From the NCBI GenBank assembly GCA_012931725.1, contig CM022952.1, positions 54,434,876-54,498,875 of the forward strand: 64,000 bases of DNA. The letters are read 5' to 3'. The notes below the pieces were generated by a model. It searched no databases, was not told where the DNA came from, and saw only the letters and a program-made list of their open reading frames with translations. Positions within the stretch are counted from its first letter, which is position 1. Each line of letters opens with the position of its first letter. The position numbers and the translations under genes were made by a program. This DNA is from Litsea cubeba (lineage: Eukaryota; Streptophyta; Magnoliopsida; Laurales; Lauraceae). Shown piece after piece: positions 35,131 to 46,546 of the stretch.

Positions 35131-35478
35131 GAATTTCATCTCATGGATGCGGTCTTAAAACATTTGTGTCTAGCGGTACTAGTACGCCTTTTCAGGGTCT
35201 ACTTTATTGCGACCGGCACATTTGTAACTCCAACTTTATATTTTTCTTACCTCGAGCAAGCTCTGCTTCTCGATAAGTTGAATTTAAGTTCACAATTGCT
35301 TCTAGCAGTCACTGGGACGATCATTCTGGGCTTACCATACCTGCGGTCAGAACAATTGTACCCTCTATGACCTTTTGCCTTCTTCATATTGCTTGGGTCA
35401 TCTCCCTCGAGCGATTTGAAAAGACAAAACCATAGAACTTCCCATTTATGATCATTATATTGTTGTGATTACTAATGG
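35131..35478 (+). other. Tat element leader, non-repeated part
   Basis: This non-coding sequence lies between the tandem repeats and the extra ORF. Nothing specific was recognised in it. Confidence 0.4.
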
Positions 35479-36570
35479 ATGTGGTCTTGTTTCAGAAATT
35501 TTCGGAAAAAACTAACAATGGCAGCATCGCTTACCATTACTTTCGATGAAAGCAAACACCAACTCATGCTTCAACAGAAGCAAACTACGCGCACCTACAA
35601 GCGCCCCATTAGCTGCCGAAGCGTCAACTCCCTCGGCAACTCTCTGAGCTCCGGGTCGACCTCAACTCCCCGGACTATTGTCTTTGGGACGCTGGGACCA
35701 TTCCCACTTCCCGAGGAACAAGCTGCTCCTTCTAAGAAGCAGAAACTCGCCTCTCAACGTGTCACTACCGTGACACCAAAGGCGAGCACCAGAAGGCCCG
35801 AAGCCCGTGGCAGCCCCACGAAGCCTCGACCAGCAAACGACCAGGTCTATCCCAAGACTTGGTCCCCAAGACTTTCACCAAAACAAAGAAGGTCCCAAAC
35901 ATCCACTAAGCCAGCATTCCTAGCCCCACTCAAGGAGAACCAGTTCTACCCTCTTGCTTACATGAAAGAGGAGAGACCCATCTCCAACCTGACTCCCAAG
36001 TCAACCCAGCATGAGCCGGCTTGTTCCTACAAGCCCAAAATCAAGTCATGCATTACAAGGCCTTTGCAAGCACATGCTAAGGCCTACAAACCTGTAGTTC
36101 GACCCTTCATCTTTACAGGGGCCAAACTCCAAAAATCCAAAGCTTCGCTGCAACAGGCGAAGGACAGGGTTCACATCCTGTCCTTGCCCAGTTACAAAGA
36201 AGATAGGCTCGGCTGCTACGCTCGAGGAAGCACATCCTTCATCGTCAAAGCCCAGCCAGAGCTGACCGAAGCTCAAATAGCTCGTCATATACGCCACCGC
36301 GCATTGTATCGGCAAAAGAGACTAGAGAAGCAAAGGACCCAGCCTCCTACACTTCAAGTCTCTCCCAAATGGGTCGAAAAAGATAGACCCAACCAAGTTG
36401 CTACCGTCCATATGGTTGGAAAAACCAGAAGACGCCAAAAGTCAGCAACAAAAATCCATGTCCGATGTCCGATGACCCGCAGCATCTCCAGGACAAGAAG
36501 ACATTCAGAAGAATCCCCTGCTCCTTCAAGCAAAGGACGGCAGAGTGATCCTTCCTCAAGCTCTTCATAA
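35479..36570 (+). CDS. Extra ORF upstream of gag (Tat/Ogre ORF1-like), function unknown
   Basis: This 363-codon open frame is uninterrupted, unlike the gag-pol that follows. The likely start is the ATG at 35518 (MAASLTITFDE), with the first ATG at 35479. The product is very basic and low in complexity: Lys/Arg/Ser/Thr/Pro-rich, with repeated KQK and RRR patches and a Ser-rich end. I see no catalytic motif and no membrane segment. An ORF before gag is a known feature of Ogre and related Tat elements and has no established function; the basic composition would suit nucleic-acid binding, which is inference. It is followed within 60 bp by the probable gag start (ATG at 36628). Confidence 0.7.
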   Translation: MWSCFRNFRKKLTMAASLTITFDESKHQLMLQQKQTTRTYKRPISCRSVNSLGNSLSSGSTSTPRTIVFGTLGPFPLPEEQAAPSKKQKLASQRVTTVTPKASTRRPEARGSPTKPRPANDQVYPKTWSPRLSPKQRRSQTSTKPAFLAPLKENQFYPLAYMKEERPISNLTPKSTQHEPACSYKPKIKSCITRPLQAHAKAYKPVVRPFIFTGAKLQKSKASLQQAKDRVHILSLPSYKEDRLGCYARGSTSFIVKAQPELTEAQIARHIRHRALYRQKRLEKQRTQPPTLQVSPKWVEKDRPNQVATVHMVGKTRRRQKSATKIHVRCPMTRSISRTRRHSEESPAPSSKGRQSDPSSSSS

Positions 36571-36627
36571 AAAAGAATGGGCCCCAACTCAGTCACCAGG
36601 ACAGTTTCTTCGTTCGAATCACGAAAG

Positions 36628-38694
36628 ATGAACGTCTTGGCTACAAATTCTGAGCCACCACCTCTCAATCCACCTCAAGATGATGTGATCACCCACACAA
36701 CAGAGGATTGAGACTCTGATGGAAAATCTTTTCCTCGCCTTCCAAAATCAGGCGAACAATGAACCTCCTCCGAATCATCAAGACAATGAGGTAAATGGAG
36801 AATAAAATGAGTCACGCGCCCTTACCAAAAAGGACTTAGACAGTATCCTCGCCAAAAAAAAAAGAAGAGGATATACTCAAGGAGCACGGGATCAAGCCAC
36901 CATATCCCTTATGGATGGACTCGGTCCCGTTCCCCACCAAATTCAAGCATCCAACTCTCCAAACATATACGGGGAAAGGATCAGCCAGACAGCACGTCAT
37001 CCACTTCAAGATCCTGATGGGACCTATCGTGGATAAAGATGCACTCAAGATCCGCCTCTTTGCAAGTACCCTAAAAGGTACGGCCTTCGGTTGGTACTCC
37101 ACTCTGCCGGAGGACTCCATCCAAAATTGGGCCATGCTAGAGACACGCTTCCTGACTCACTTCAAAGGTGAGGATCATCCCGCTACTATGGCTCAGCTGT
37201 GCAGCCTAAAACAGGGGGAGAATGAGTCAACATATGACTTCATTCACAAGTGGAAAGCAATGGCATACAAATGCTCTGATGTATTGCCACAAGCGTCGCT
37301 AGTCGACATCTGCCGAAACAACATGAGAGCCAGAATCTGCTCCATGATCATCGGCAACAAATCAAAAAACCTGGGAGAACTCCTAGAAGCTTCCATGGAA
37401 GCTGAAACGGTGCTTAAAGACCTCAACAGTCAGAAATCATCAAGAAAAGAGCCAACCGCCATTGCAACCTCAAAACCAAAGAAAAAAGAGGTCCTCAATG
37501 TGCAGACCAAGTCAGCTCCTCAGCCACCAAAGAAAGCTGAAAACAAAGCTCCTGGTAAGAAACCTGAACTCTCTGATGCCTTGAAAGAACGAGTAGAGAA
37601 GAAATACCCATTTGGTGAAGATGTTGATGAAATCTTCGGGGCTCTTGTGGCGAACGGCAAGCTCACCTTCCCTGAACCAAAAAGACCGGGTGATGTTGGC
37701 AAAACCAACGATCCTCGGTACTGTCCATACCACCAGATGATCTCGCATCCTCTCAATCAATGCTTCGTTGTGAGGGAGAAAATAAATGAGATGTGGAAAA
37801 ACGGAGTCATCACCTTTGACAAAAACTATGGGTCTGCCTCCATCAACATGGTGACATGTGGACAAACATCAAAATCACCGAAGAAGAAGATCACTACTTC
37901 CTTCAAGGTGATAAACTCAATCCAAGCATCCGAGGAACTGGTTCCTTACCCGACACCAGACGGACAACCCATATGGGTACATCCCGATCTCTTGGAAGAT
38001 GAAAATTGGGAGGTCGTGAAAACAAAGCCTACAGCTCAACAGCGGAGTCATCACCTTTGACAAAAACTATGGGTCTACCTCCGTCAACATGGTGACATGT
38101 GGACAAACATCAAAATCACCGAAGAAGAAGATCACTACTTCCTTCAAGGTGATAAACTCAATCCAAGCGTTCGAGGAACTGGTTCCTTACCCGACACCAG
38201 ACGGACAACCCATATGGGTACATCCCGATCTCTTGGAAGATGAAAATTGGGAGGTCGTGAAAACAAAGCCTACAGCTCAACAGCGAAGGCAGGCTAGGAA
38301 ATATCTCCTCAAGCTCAAACGGCAAGAGAAGACCCAGCCAAAACAAGAAGTCAAAGAAAAGGCAGAGGCTTCCTCTACCGCTTCACTGGAGGCAACAAAA
38401 ACATCCCTTCCAGAGACTTCAAAGGGGGTAAGAAAATTCACTCTCAGTGATTTCATGCCACCTCAATTCAAAGAAGCCACGCAGGAGGCATCATACTCTT
38501 GCAATTCGGTAGTTGGATTCTCCATTGATGGATACGAGTCCAGCGACATCGTTGATGGATTCGAATCCAACTACACAGACAAGTGGGAGGAGTCCCTTGA
38601 AACAGGAAAATATCTCTCCTATGAAGAATGGGTTCCTGAGACTCATCTTATGCCAGTAATCTGGTATAACCCCCTACAGCCACAAGGATCCTAG
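36628..38694 (+). pseudogene. Tat element gag, disrupted by a tandem duplication
   Basis: The probable start is at 36628 (MNVLATNSEPP), with frame breaks before the long frame at 36915-38060. That frame has the Retrotrans_gag capsid block (FKILMGPIVDKDALKIRLF, GTAFGWYSTLPEDSI, QLCSLKQGENESTYDFIHKW). A CPYHQMISHPLNQCFVV motif, a degenerate knuckle-like Cys/His cluster, follows. A direct duplication of 241 bp (37802-38042 repeated from 38043) shifts the frame. The original frame stops at 38060 and the sequence resumes at 38089-38694. Gag would form the particle of this element. Confidence 0.85.
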
Positions 38695-38763
38695 TCTGAT
38701 GATGAAGAAGACCAAGAGGCTGTACAAGAAAATGCTGTTGGACCAGCACCCCTCATTGCTCCA

Positions 38764-40044
38764 GTGGAAATCAACAATCTTGAGCCACAAAGAGTTGATG
38801 AAGAAGAAGATTTGGCTCCCATGCCTGATCTTGAAGAATACGCAAGGATCTTGCAGCGTCTCGCTCTAGAACAAGAGCAAGACCGCGTCAACGAGCCTCC
38901 TCACAATCTAGAGCCTGAAGTCCCTGAAGACCATCAGGTACATCCTCCCTTAACTCCTGAAAATGGAGAAAATTGCTGGATAGACGATCCTCTTACATCC
39001 GAGGATGAGTCTGACTCCGATCAGGCAACGTCTCTCGTCAGAGCTTCCTGTAATGTGATAATTCGGGATTATAGCTCTTCCAAAGCATCGTCTGATGAGA
39101 GCACTTACACTCCGGCAACGCCTAGCAATGTATCTTCTGGAGCCACCTCGTCTCACGTGACTTTCACTGAGATGATACCCTCTCAGGTTTCTTCTCCTGA
39201 GACTGTGACTTCAAAGTTCACACCCTTCCTGGCTGAAGAATTCCCAGCTATTGATGTTTGGGACGATGAATTGTTCAACGAAGAAGAAAGGTTGCTGGAT
39301 GCTGTTCAGGACTTGTTCCTGGAAAATGCTCCGTGCAACACAATCACTGACGATGGCAACTCTGCTGCTGATACATCCTCAGCAAATGAAAAACGACAGC
39401 CTCTTGATCCTGAAGACAATCTTCCAAACGAAGACCCTTCTCAAGAAGCTCTCGAACTGGGTAGAGGCACCCGCTCTGGCCGGGACTACTACAAAAATTA
39501 CAACCAATCTTCCTTTACATATGTAAATCCTTCAGGAAAAGATGTTGTAAGCGCCCCTAGTGGCAACAACGATGAACATGCAGGCCCTAAGGAGGCTTTC
39601 AAGTATGACTTGATTGAACATTTCAAGCACATACCTGCACGTATGCACATCTTGGATTTGTTACGAATGTCTCCGCACACTCATGATAATCTCATCTCAG
39701 AATTACAAAAGCTGAATGAGGATGTTGACAAACATGCCCCGCAAGTCCTCCAAATTGAAATGGGTTACCGGGTCAAAAACTCAGAAGCTTCCTCAAAGGG
39801 AGAAAAGAAGAAAACTGAGGGATCATGCATTGAATGCCTCTCGGTTAAAAAGCAGCCAGTGCAACCATCGCCTTCACAAAGGACGACCTCCTACTTGGCG
39901 AAACCAGGCACAACCGACCCCTGTACTTCACAGGGTACATCAAGGAAATGCCTATGCACAGAGTTCAGATCGACCCAGGTTCTGCACTTAACCTCATCTC
40001 CACATTGGCTCTCGAAGAGTTGGGCATCCCACCCAGCAAGCTGA
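38764..40044 (+). pseudogene. Tat element gag-protease linker region
   Basis: This 426-codon frame between gag and protease is rich in Glu, Asp and Ser (EDLAPMPDLEEYARIL and others) and contains ELGRGTRSGRDYY. Near its end the protease frame begins as a different frame, so a frameshift near 39860 separates them. No enzymatic motif is seen. Long acidic linkers of this kind are common in Tat elements. Confidence 0.65.
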
Positions 40045-40889
40045 GCCACACATCTGTATCTATCTTTGGATACGACGGGAGTACTCAAAGGCCTGTCGGC
40101 AAAATCAGGTTCAAGTTGCAGATCGGTGATCTTATCTCTGAGGTCACAATGTATGCAATAAAAACCCCTTCATGCTACAACATCCTTCTCGGACGCCCTT
40201 GGATCCTCGAGAATGGCATTGTCCCTTCAACTCTACATCAATGCATCAAGTTTGTTGGCGACGACGGCACGATACATCGATTCTTTGCGGACAGAAAACC
40301 CTTTAAAGGTAAAGAAATCCACTTTGTAGACTCACAAATGTATGAAGGTGAAAAAGAAGACGAGGAGAAGCATACAGCATCCTTTGCCGAAAATCACCAG
40401 AAAGATAAAGGCAAGGCTCCTCAACAATCGCCGGAAGAAAACAAATCATCCGGTAAATCCGAAGAGAGCATTCAAACTCCCTTCATCATCTCCCTCAAAC
40501 CTTCAAAGCCTTTGGTCATCACAACTAAAGTGAAGAAGGCAAAGCAAAAGTCTGGGGGCAAATTTGTTGTCTCTTTCGTGTCTATCATGCAAAACAAGGA
40601 TTCGGATTCCGAGCTAGAAGACGACACATCGTCAAGCCAAGCTGACACTCAACAAGTTCAGCCTGCTCTTACTCCAATGGAGACAACTTCTGACATAGAA
40701 GATCCTACGTCAGCTTCCTTCATTGTTTCAGCAACTTCAGCAAAGGAAAAGCCGATCTTCTTCCATAGATCAGATGCTTCTTCATCAAACTCCATGCTTG
40801 AACCTTTCCAAAATGAAGGTATGCCTCAACTATCCTTATATAGTTCTGTGGCACAAGCTATTATAAAGAAAATGGGCTATGACGCTTAA
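39948..40889 (+). pseudogene. Tat element aspartic protease
   Basis: The active-site motif is IDPGSALNLI (Asp at 39972-39974), followed by the flap region and YNILLGRPWILENGIVPSTLHQC. This is the usual Tat protease pattern, where the Asp-x-Gly-Ser triad is common. A Lys/Ser/Glu-rich linker follows. A TAA at 40887-40889 ends the frame just before the conserved PVGLGEGRGILTPLGPVLTK block, which continues in the same frame but also meets further stops. Confidence 0.85.
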
Positions 40890-42459
40890 AACCCAGTCGG
40901 TTTGGGAGAAGGACGCGGTATTCTCACGCCATTGGGGCCCGTCTTGACCAAAAGCCAGCTGGAAGATTGGAGACTCTACGGCTATGTAGAAAAGTCTTCA
41001 CACGGGTTAGGGTATATCCTGACACTCCCCTGAGATAGTTGACACAAAGGCTTAAAAGTCAATTTACTGACCAAGCCTCAACATCTTGTATCCATGAAGA
41101 CATCGATCTCCCTGGATATCTCTTTGATGAGTCACCTGACAAAGATCCAGGAAGCTCATCCAATTGGCACGATTTCTCTGAGAATGAAGAGGAGTTGTCC
41201 GATGGTACAGACATGTGGTCTTCTGACCCAGAAGAACCCTCATCTCCAAAAGAAGTAGCCTACTTCGACCCGGTTTCAACAGGCGATTGGGATCATCTCA
41301 TAGCAAGCCTTAGGAAAATTACATATCAAGAAGACCCGTGGAAAGGAACAAAACCTTGGTCTGGAAATGCCCTTGAAACCCCAGAAGGTTTCGTTGAGCT
41401 GGAAGCCTCCGGAAATATTATGGAGGAACCACCTTCGAACCTTCCAACAAAAGATCCTGTTCAAAAGATAGACTTGGGAACACCAAATAACCCGCGTCCT
41501 GTATTCAAAAGCAAGAATATAAAGGATGATAAGTTACCCGAGTATATCGCCTTTCTTCGTGAGTTCGTTGATTGCTTTGCATGGTCTTACGCTGAATTGC
41601 CTGGCTTAGACCCCAAAATAGCGGTCCACAAACTCAATCTTCAAGAAGACATCAAGCCTGTCAAGCAAGGCCAAAGAAGATTCCGTCCAGATGTGATGGA
41701 TAAAATTGAACAAGAAGTTTAAAAACTCAAAGCGTCGGCTTCATCCGTGAGGAACAACATCCTGAATGGTTGGCCAACATTGTCCCCGTGACAAAGAAAA
41801 ACAGGCAGATCAGGGTCTGTATTGACTATAGAGACCTTAATGGCGCATGCCCAAAAGATGAATTTCCGCTCCCCATACCAGAGGTAATGATTGATAATAC
41901 CCGTGGATTCGAGCGAATGACATTCATGGATGGTTTCTCTGGCTACAATTAGATAAAGATGCATCCTGAAGATGAAAAACATACATCTTTTCGGACCCCA
42001 TTTGGCATGTATTGTTACACTGTCATGCCATTTGGTCTGAAAAATGTTGGTGCCACATATCAGAGGGCTATGATGAAAATATTCCAAGATATGCAGCACA
42101 AGATGGTTGAATGTTACGTTGATGACCTCGCCGTCAAAAGCAAAAGAAAAGAAGATCATCTCGAAGACCTTCAAGAAATCTTCCTCCGGCTTCGTAAACA
42201 CAAACTGCAAATGAATCCTTTGAAATGCTTCTTCAGCGTCTCATCGGGTAAGTTCCTTGGATTCTTAGTTCGGAAAGCTGGAATAGAGCTTGACCCTATA
42301 AAAGTCAAAGCCATTCTAGAAATGCCCTCTCCAAGAACCTTGAGAGAATTCAAAGGGCTTCAAAGGAGATTGGCCTATATCAGACGGTTCATCTCCAATC
42401 TTTCAGGGAAATGTCGTCCATTCTCCCGGTTGATGAAAAAAGGTGTAAACTTTGTCTAG
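40890..42459 (+). pseudogene. Tat element reverse transcriptase
   Basis: The pieces at 41039-41722, 41770-41952 and 41959-42459 together cover the RT domain: FVDCFAWSYAELPGLDP, then NRQIRVCIDYRDLNGACPKD, MPFGLKNVGATYQRAM, and the catalytic YVDDLAVKSK (YVDD at 42115-42126). The VRKAGIELDPIKVKAI block follows. A TAA at 41720, a frameshift and a TAG at about 41950 break it. The domain would copy element RNA into cDNA. Confidence 0.9.
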
Positions 42460-42516
42460 GATGCTGACTGTGAAGCTACTTTCCAAGACATCAAGTCATA
42501 CCTGACAAAACCTCCA

Positions 42517-43542
42517 GTGTTAGCTGCTCCTACCGCTGGAAAACCATTCATCTTGTACACAAGAGCCCTTGATCACTCTTTTGGAGCTCTGCTTGCGCAA
42601 GAAAATGATCAAAGAAAAGAAGCTGCTCTATATTACCTCAGCCGCATGCTAGTAGGTGCAGAGCATCGCTACTCTCCAGTCGAAGAAAAAGAATGTCTTG
42701 CAGTGATGTTCACCATACAAAAGCTGCATCACTACTTGCTTTCCAACACAGTATACCTGGTCTCGAGGGTCAACTTCTTGAAGGTCCTTGTCACAAAGGC
42801 AGGTTCTCTCAACGCTCGACTGGCAAAATGGTCCACCCTTCTGTCACAATTTGATATAAGGTATGTACCACAAAAGGCAATCAAAGGGCAAGCTCTAGCG
42901 GACTTCCTCGTAGAGCATCCATTGCCTAATGATTCTCCGCTCAAAGATGATCTCCCAGACGAACCAGTCTACAATGTGGAGACTTTCTCACAAAGTGCCT
43001 CCTGGGACATGTACTTTGACGGTGCAACCAGGACAAATGAAAAAAGACAGCTGATCTCGGGAGTTGGCATCCTCTTTGTTAGCCCCGACAAATATATGAT
43101 TCCACACGCTTTCTCGCTACTGGAACCATGCACAAATAATGCAGCTGAATATCAAGCTTTGATCCTTGGATTGGAACTCGCCATCGAATCCGGTATCACC
43201 ATGCTGGAAGTCTTTGGAGACTCTCAACTGATCGTCAACCAGATGAATCAGGAACTTGAAGTGAGGAAGCCAGATTTGCGGCCTTACTACAACAAAGCAC
43301 AATCGCTTCTGCAAAAGTTTGACATCTGTCACATCACCCACATTCGTAGAGGTGAAAACATACGTGCAGATGCCCTAGCTGGACTTGCTGTATCTATGGA
43401 AATCCAGGAAGGGGAAAACATACAAATCACAGTGTGCGAAAGAAGAATACTTCCTCCTCTTAACACACATCACGCAGTTGCTGAATGCCACCAAGTGGTT
43501 GGAAGTCGGATTTCAATCCTTCAAACTTCAATCGGCGACTAG
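42517..43542 (+). pseudogene. Tat element RNase H plus second (archaeal-like) RNase H
   Basis: The first half is the RT-linked RNase H (LYTRALDHSFGALLAQEND, YSPVEEKECLAVMFTIQKL), which shows decay at some acidic positions. The second half begins WDMYFDGATR (Asp at 43018-43020) and continues GVGILFVSPD, NNAAEYQALILGLELA, FGDSQLIVNQ and RRGENIRADALAGLA, a complete extra RNase H fold. A second RNase H acquired in addition to the original one is the known hallmark of the Tat lineage. The frame is open, but a stop at 42457-42459 separates it from the RT. Confidence 0.92.
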
Positions 43543-43566
43543 AGGGATCCGTTCATTGATTACATT

Positions 43567-44772
43567 ATGTTCGGAATCCTACCTGAAGATCCAAAAGAAC
43601 GGGTAAGCATCCAAAGGCGAACCCTAAAAATCCTTTACAGGAAATCCTTCAACAGAGTACTTTTACGCTGCTTGTCACAACAAGAGGCTGAAGAAACACT
43701 CAAAGAAATTCATGTTGGTCTTTGCGGAGCTCATCGGGCTGGTCCCAAGCTCTATGATCAGATAAAAAGGTTAGGTTATTACTGGCCTACCATGGTAGCT
43801 GACGCAATGCAATTTGCTAAGCGCTGCCAACAATGCCAAGTTCATGGAGATTACATTCACATGCCTCCAGAATGGCTGCATCCTACAGCGATTTCATGGC
43901 CTTTCGAAGCCTGGGGTATGGACATCATAGGTCCTATATCTCCCCCTTCTAGCAAAGGTCATCGCTTCATCTTCACCGCTACAGATTATTTCTTCAAGTG
44001 GTCAGAAGCATTTGCGTTCAACGAAATGAAGACCTCATCAGTCCTTCAGTTCCTGCGCACCAACATCATTTGTCATTTCGGCATACCCAAAAGATTTGTC
44101 CATGATAACGGACCACAATTCCGGGATCATCGATTCTACAGGTTCTGCGACAAATACAAAATTCAAAGCTGTCCTTCGACTCCATACAATCCGGCAGCAA
44201 ATGGGTTAGCAGAAGCTTTCAACAAGACACTCTGCAAAATCCTCAAAAAAAATGGTCTCTAGTCACAAAAGAGACTGGAGCGACAAAATGTCTGAAGCTT
44301 TGTGGGCCTATTGAACTACCGTTCGAGGACCAACCCATAGCACACCATTCTCCTTGGTCTATGGATGCGAAGCTGTCGTACCCTTGGAAGTACAAATTCC
44401 TTCCTTGAGGGTATCCTTGCAAAATGACATGACTCAAGAAAGCAATGTCAAATTGCGACTCCATTAGCTGGACAATCTCGATGAGAGACGGCTCGAAGCT
44501 CAACAAAGCATTGAACTTTACCAAGCACGCATGGCAGGATCTCTCGACAAAAAGGTCAGGCAACGCGCCTACAAAAGGGTGACTTGGTTCTTGCGGTAAA
44601 AAGACCAATGGTCTTCGCTCACAAGTCCAAAGGCAAATTTGAGCCAAAATGGGAGGGATCCTACGTCATCGACAAGGCTTTCTCCAACGGCGCATACGCA
44701 CTCCTAAACATGGAAGGTGACAGATGTATGCTGCCCATCAACGGCAAGTTCTTAAGGCGGTACTACCCTTGA
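43567..44772 (+). pseudogene. Tat element integrase
   Basis: The frame at 43567-44262 has the zinc finger (HVGLCGAHRAGPKL then CQQCQVHGD) and the core with Asp in WGMDIIGPIS, Asp in VHDNGPQF and Glu in NGLAEAFNKTL. A stop at 44260-44262 is followed by a damaged stretch. The last segment at 44584-44772 carries KGKFEPKWEGSYVI and INGKFLRRYYP, the C-terminal end typical of Tat integrases. It would insert the element cDNA if intact. Confidence 0.92.
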
Positions 44773-44784
44773 AGACTTACCCAA

Positions 44785-44882
44785 CTGGGTAAGAGCAATG
44801 CCTGTACGGCCAAAAACCGGTTTCCAGGTACACATAAGAGCAATGCCTGTACGGCCAAAACCGGGTTTCCAGGTACACGCTC
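44785..44882 (+). repeat. Direct repeat just after integrase
   Basis: Two copies, about 47 bp apart, of AGAGCAATGCCTGTACGGCC followed by a CCGGTTTCCAGGTACAC-like segment. Confidence 0.8.
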
Positions 44883-45169
44883 GCTAAACCCACCTTTTTT
44901 TAGAATTTTCACATCAAATGTTGAAATTTCTAGAAATTTAAACAATGCTTACTTTCATCGTTTCATTGCTAAAAAAACCCAAGTTTAGGAACCTTTCCCT
45001 AACTTGACCAAAATTTTCAACCCTTGAACTCAAAATTTATGGTTCGAAACAAAATCCAGATTCAGGGATTTCCACCCTAGTCCGCCCTACCTTTTACCGC
45101 CTAAATGGTTTTAGGTCAAAACTTATGACCCTCGTGTCTTTAAACAAAAAAAAAATGGTTTTTTAAAAA
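44883..45169 (+). other. Tat post-pol spacer
   Basis: This non-coding, AT-rich sequence lies between the 47-bp repeats and the next tandem array. Nothing specific was recognised. Confidence 0.4.
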
Positions 45170-45775
45170 GATGTGGGGAACCGACGTTTAGTCGATACTC
45201 GCACAAATTGGAAGCATGCAAACCACGTTCGACACTTCCAAAATTGCAGGGAAGCGACATTTCGTCGATACTTGCAAAATCCAAAATCGTGGAGATGCAA
45301 CATTTCAGTTGATATCCACAACCCAAATTTCAAAGGTTCGAAAAAACCTAAAAAAACCGTGGAGATGCAACATTTCAGTTGATATCCACAACCCAAATTT
45401 CAAAGGTTCGAGAAAACCTAAAAACCGTGGAGACGCAACATTTCAGTTGATATCCACAACCCAAATTTCAAAGGTTCGAAAAAAAACCTAAAAAACCATG
45501 GAGACGCAACATTTCAGTTGATATCCATAACCCAAAGGTTCAAGAAAACCACAAATTTAAAAAATCGTGGGGAAATGACATCAAGTCAGTACCCGCAAAA
45601 CCAAAATTTTTGAAAAGCAAGGATGCGACATTCCATCGATACTTGCATGCAAATCCGCGAAGATGCGACATTCCATCGATACTCGCAACCGAATGAGCAA
45701 GGATGCGACATTCCATCAATACTTGCAAGAACATTCAGCAGGGAGGCAACTTTTAGTCGATACTTGCATTTTTGA
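45170..45775 (+). repeat. Tandem array with ATGCAACATTTCAGTTGATA core
   Basis: Four well-conserved units of about 68 bp (45290-45535) contain GCAACATTTCAGTTGATATC and CAAATTTCAAAGGTTCG. Diverged units on both sides carry GATGCGACATTCCATCGAT and ACTTGCA. Open frames through it are repeats, not genes. Confidence 0.88.
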
Positions 45776-45779
45776 GAAC

Positions 45780-46060
45780 CAAACCGGCTATAAATGCCAC
45801 AAAACGGCTATCAATGCCACAAAACAAAACCGGCTATCGATGCCACAAAACCAAACCTGCTATAAATGCCACAAAACGGCTATCAATGCCACAAAACAAA
45901 ATCGGCTATCAATGCCACAAAACAAAACCGGCTATCAATGCCACAAAACAAAAAAAAAAAAATTGGCTTTCAAAAAAAAAAAAAACCCCGGCTATCAATG
46001 CCACCAAAACCGGCTATTAATGCCAAAAATCGGCTTCCATGCCACAAACAAAATCTGGCT
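45780..46060 (+). repeat. CGGCTATCAATGCCA minisatellite
   Basis: About eleven degenerate copies of AACCGGCTATCAATGCCACA (unit roughly 20-26 bp). The same CGGCTATAAATGCC motif occurs two to three times in the LTR (about 2110-2170 and 54438-54480). Confidence 0.88.
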
Positions 46061-46183
46061 TCCATTCTAAAACAATCATTTGACAAAAGATTTTTACAAA
46101 ATGACAAGCTTTTGATCAAATCCCATTTAGCAATTACTTTCATCACAAAAAGATTTAAGTGAGCGTAGGGAAAACAAACAAAA

Positions 46184-46497
46184 AAAAGTACCAAAAAAAT
46201 TACATGTGGTACCAAAAAAAAAAAAAAAAGAAAGTGTTCACAAGAACTACAAAAAAAAGTACCAAAAAAAAATACATGTGGTACCAAAAAAAAAAGAAGA
46301 AAGTGTTCACAAGCACTACAAAAAAAGAGTACAAAAAAGATATACATGTGATACCAAAAAAAGAAAGTGTTCACAAGCACTACAAAAAAAGAGTACAAAA
46401 AAAATATACTTGTGATACCAAAAAAAGAAAGTGTTCACAAGCACTACAAAAAAAAAGTACCAAAAAAAAAATACAAGTGGTACCAAAAAAAGAGAAG
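46184..46497 (+). repeat. A-rich tandem array, about 65-bp unit
   Basis: About five units carry ACATGTGGTACC, a long A run, GTGTTCACAAGCACTAC and another A run. The Lys-rich and Phe-rich open frames here are artefacts of the A tracts. The array ends about 50 bp from the 3' end of the antisense gene. Confidence 0.88.
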
Positions 46498-46546
46498 GAT
46501 AGTTTCTGCTACAAAAATCAGGTGCTCAGCCAAAAATGGTCTCCAG

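Noticed and set aside
45780..46500. Regularly spaced short repeats resembling a CRISPR array
   Set aside because: Units are contiguous and degenerate without unique spacers, lie in a plant retrotransposon, and no cas genes are present.
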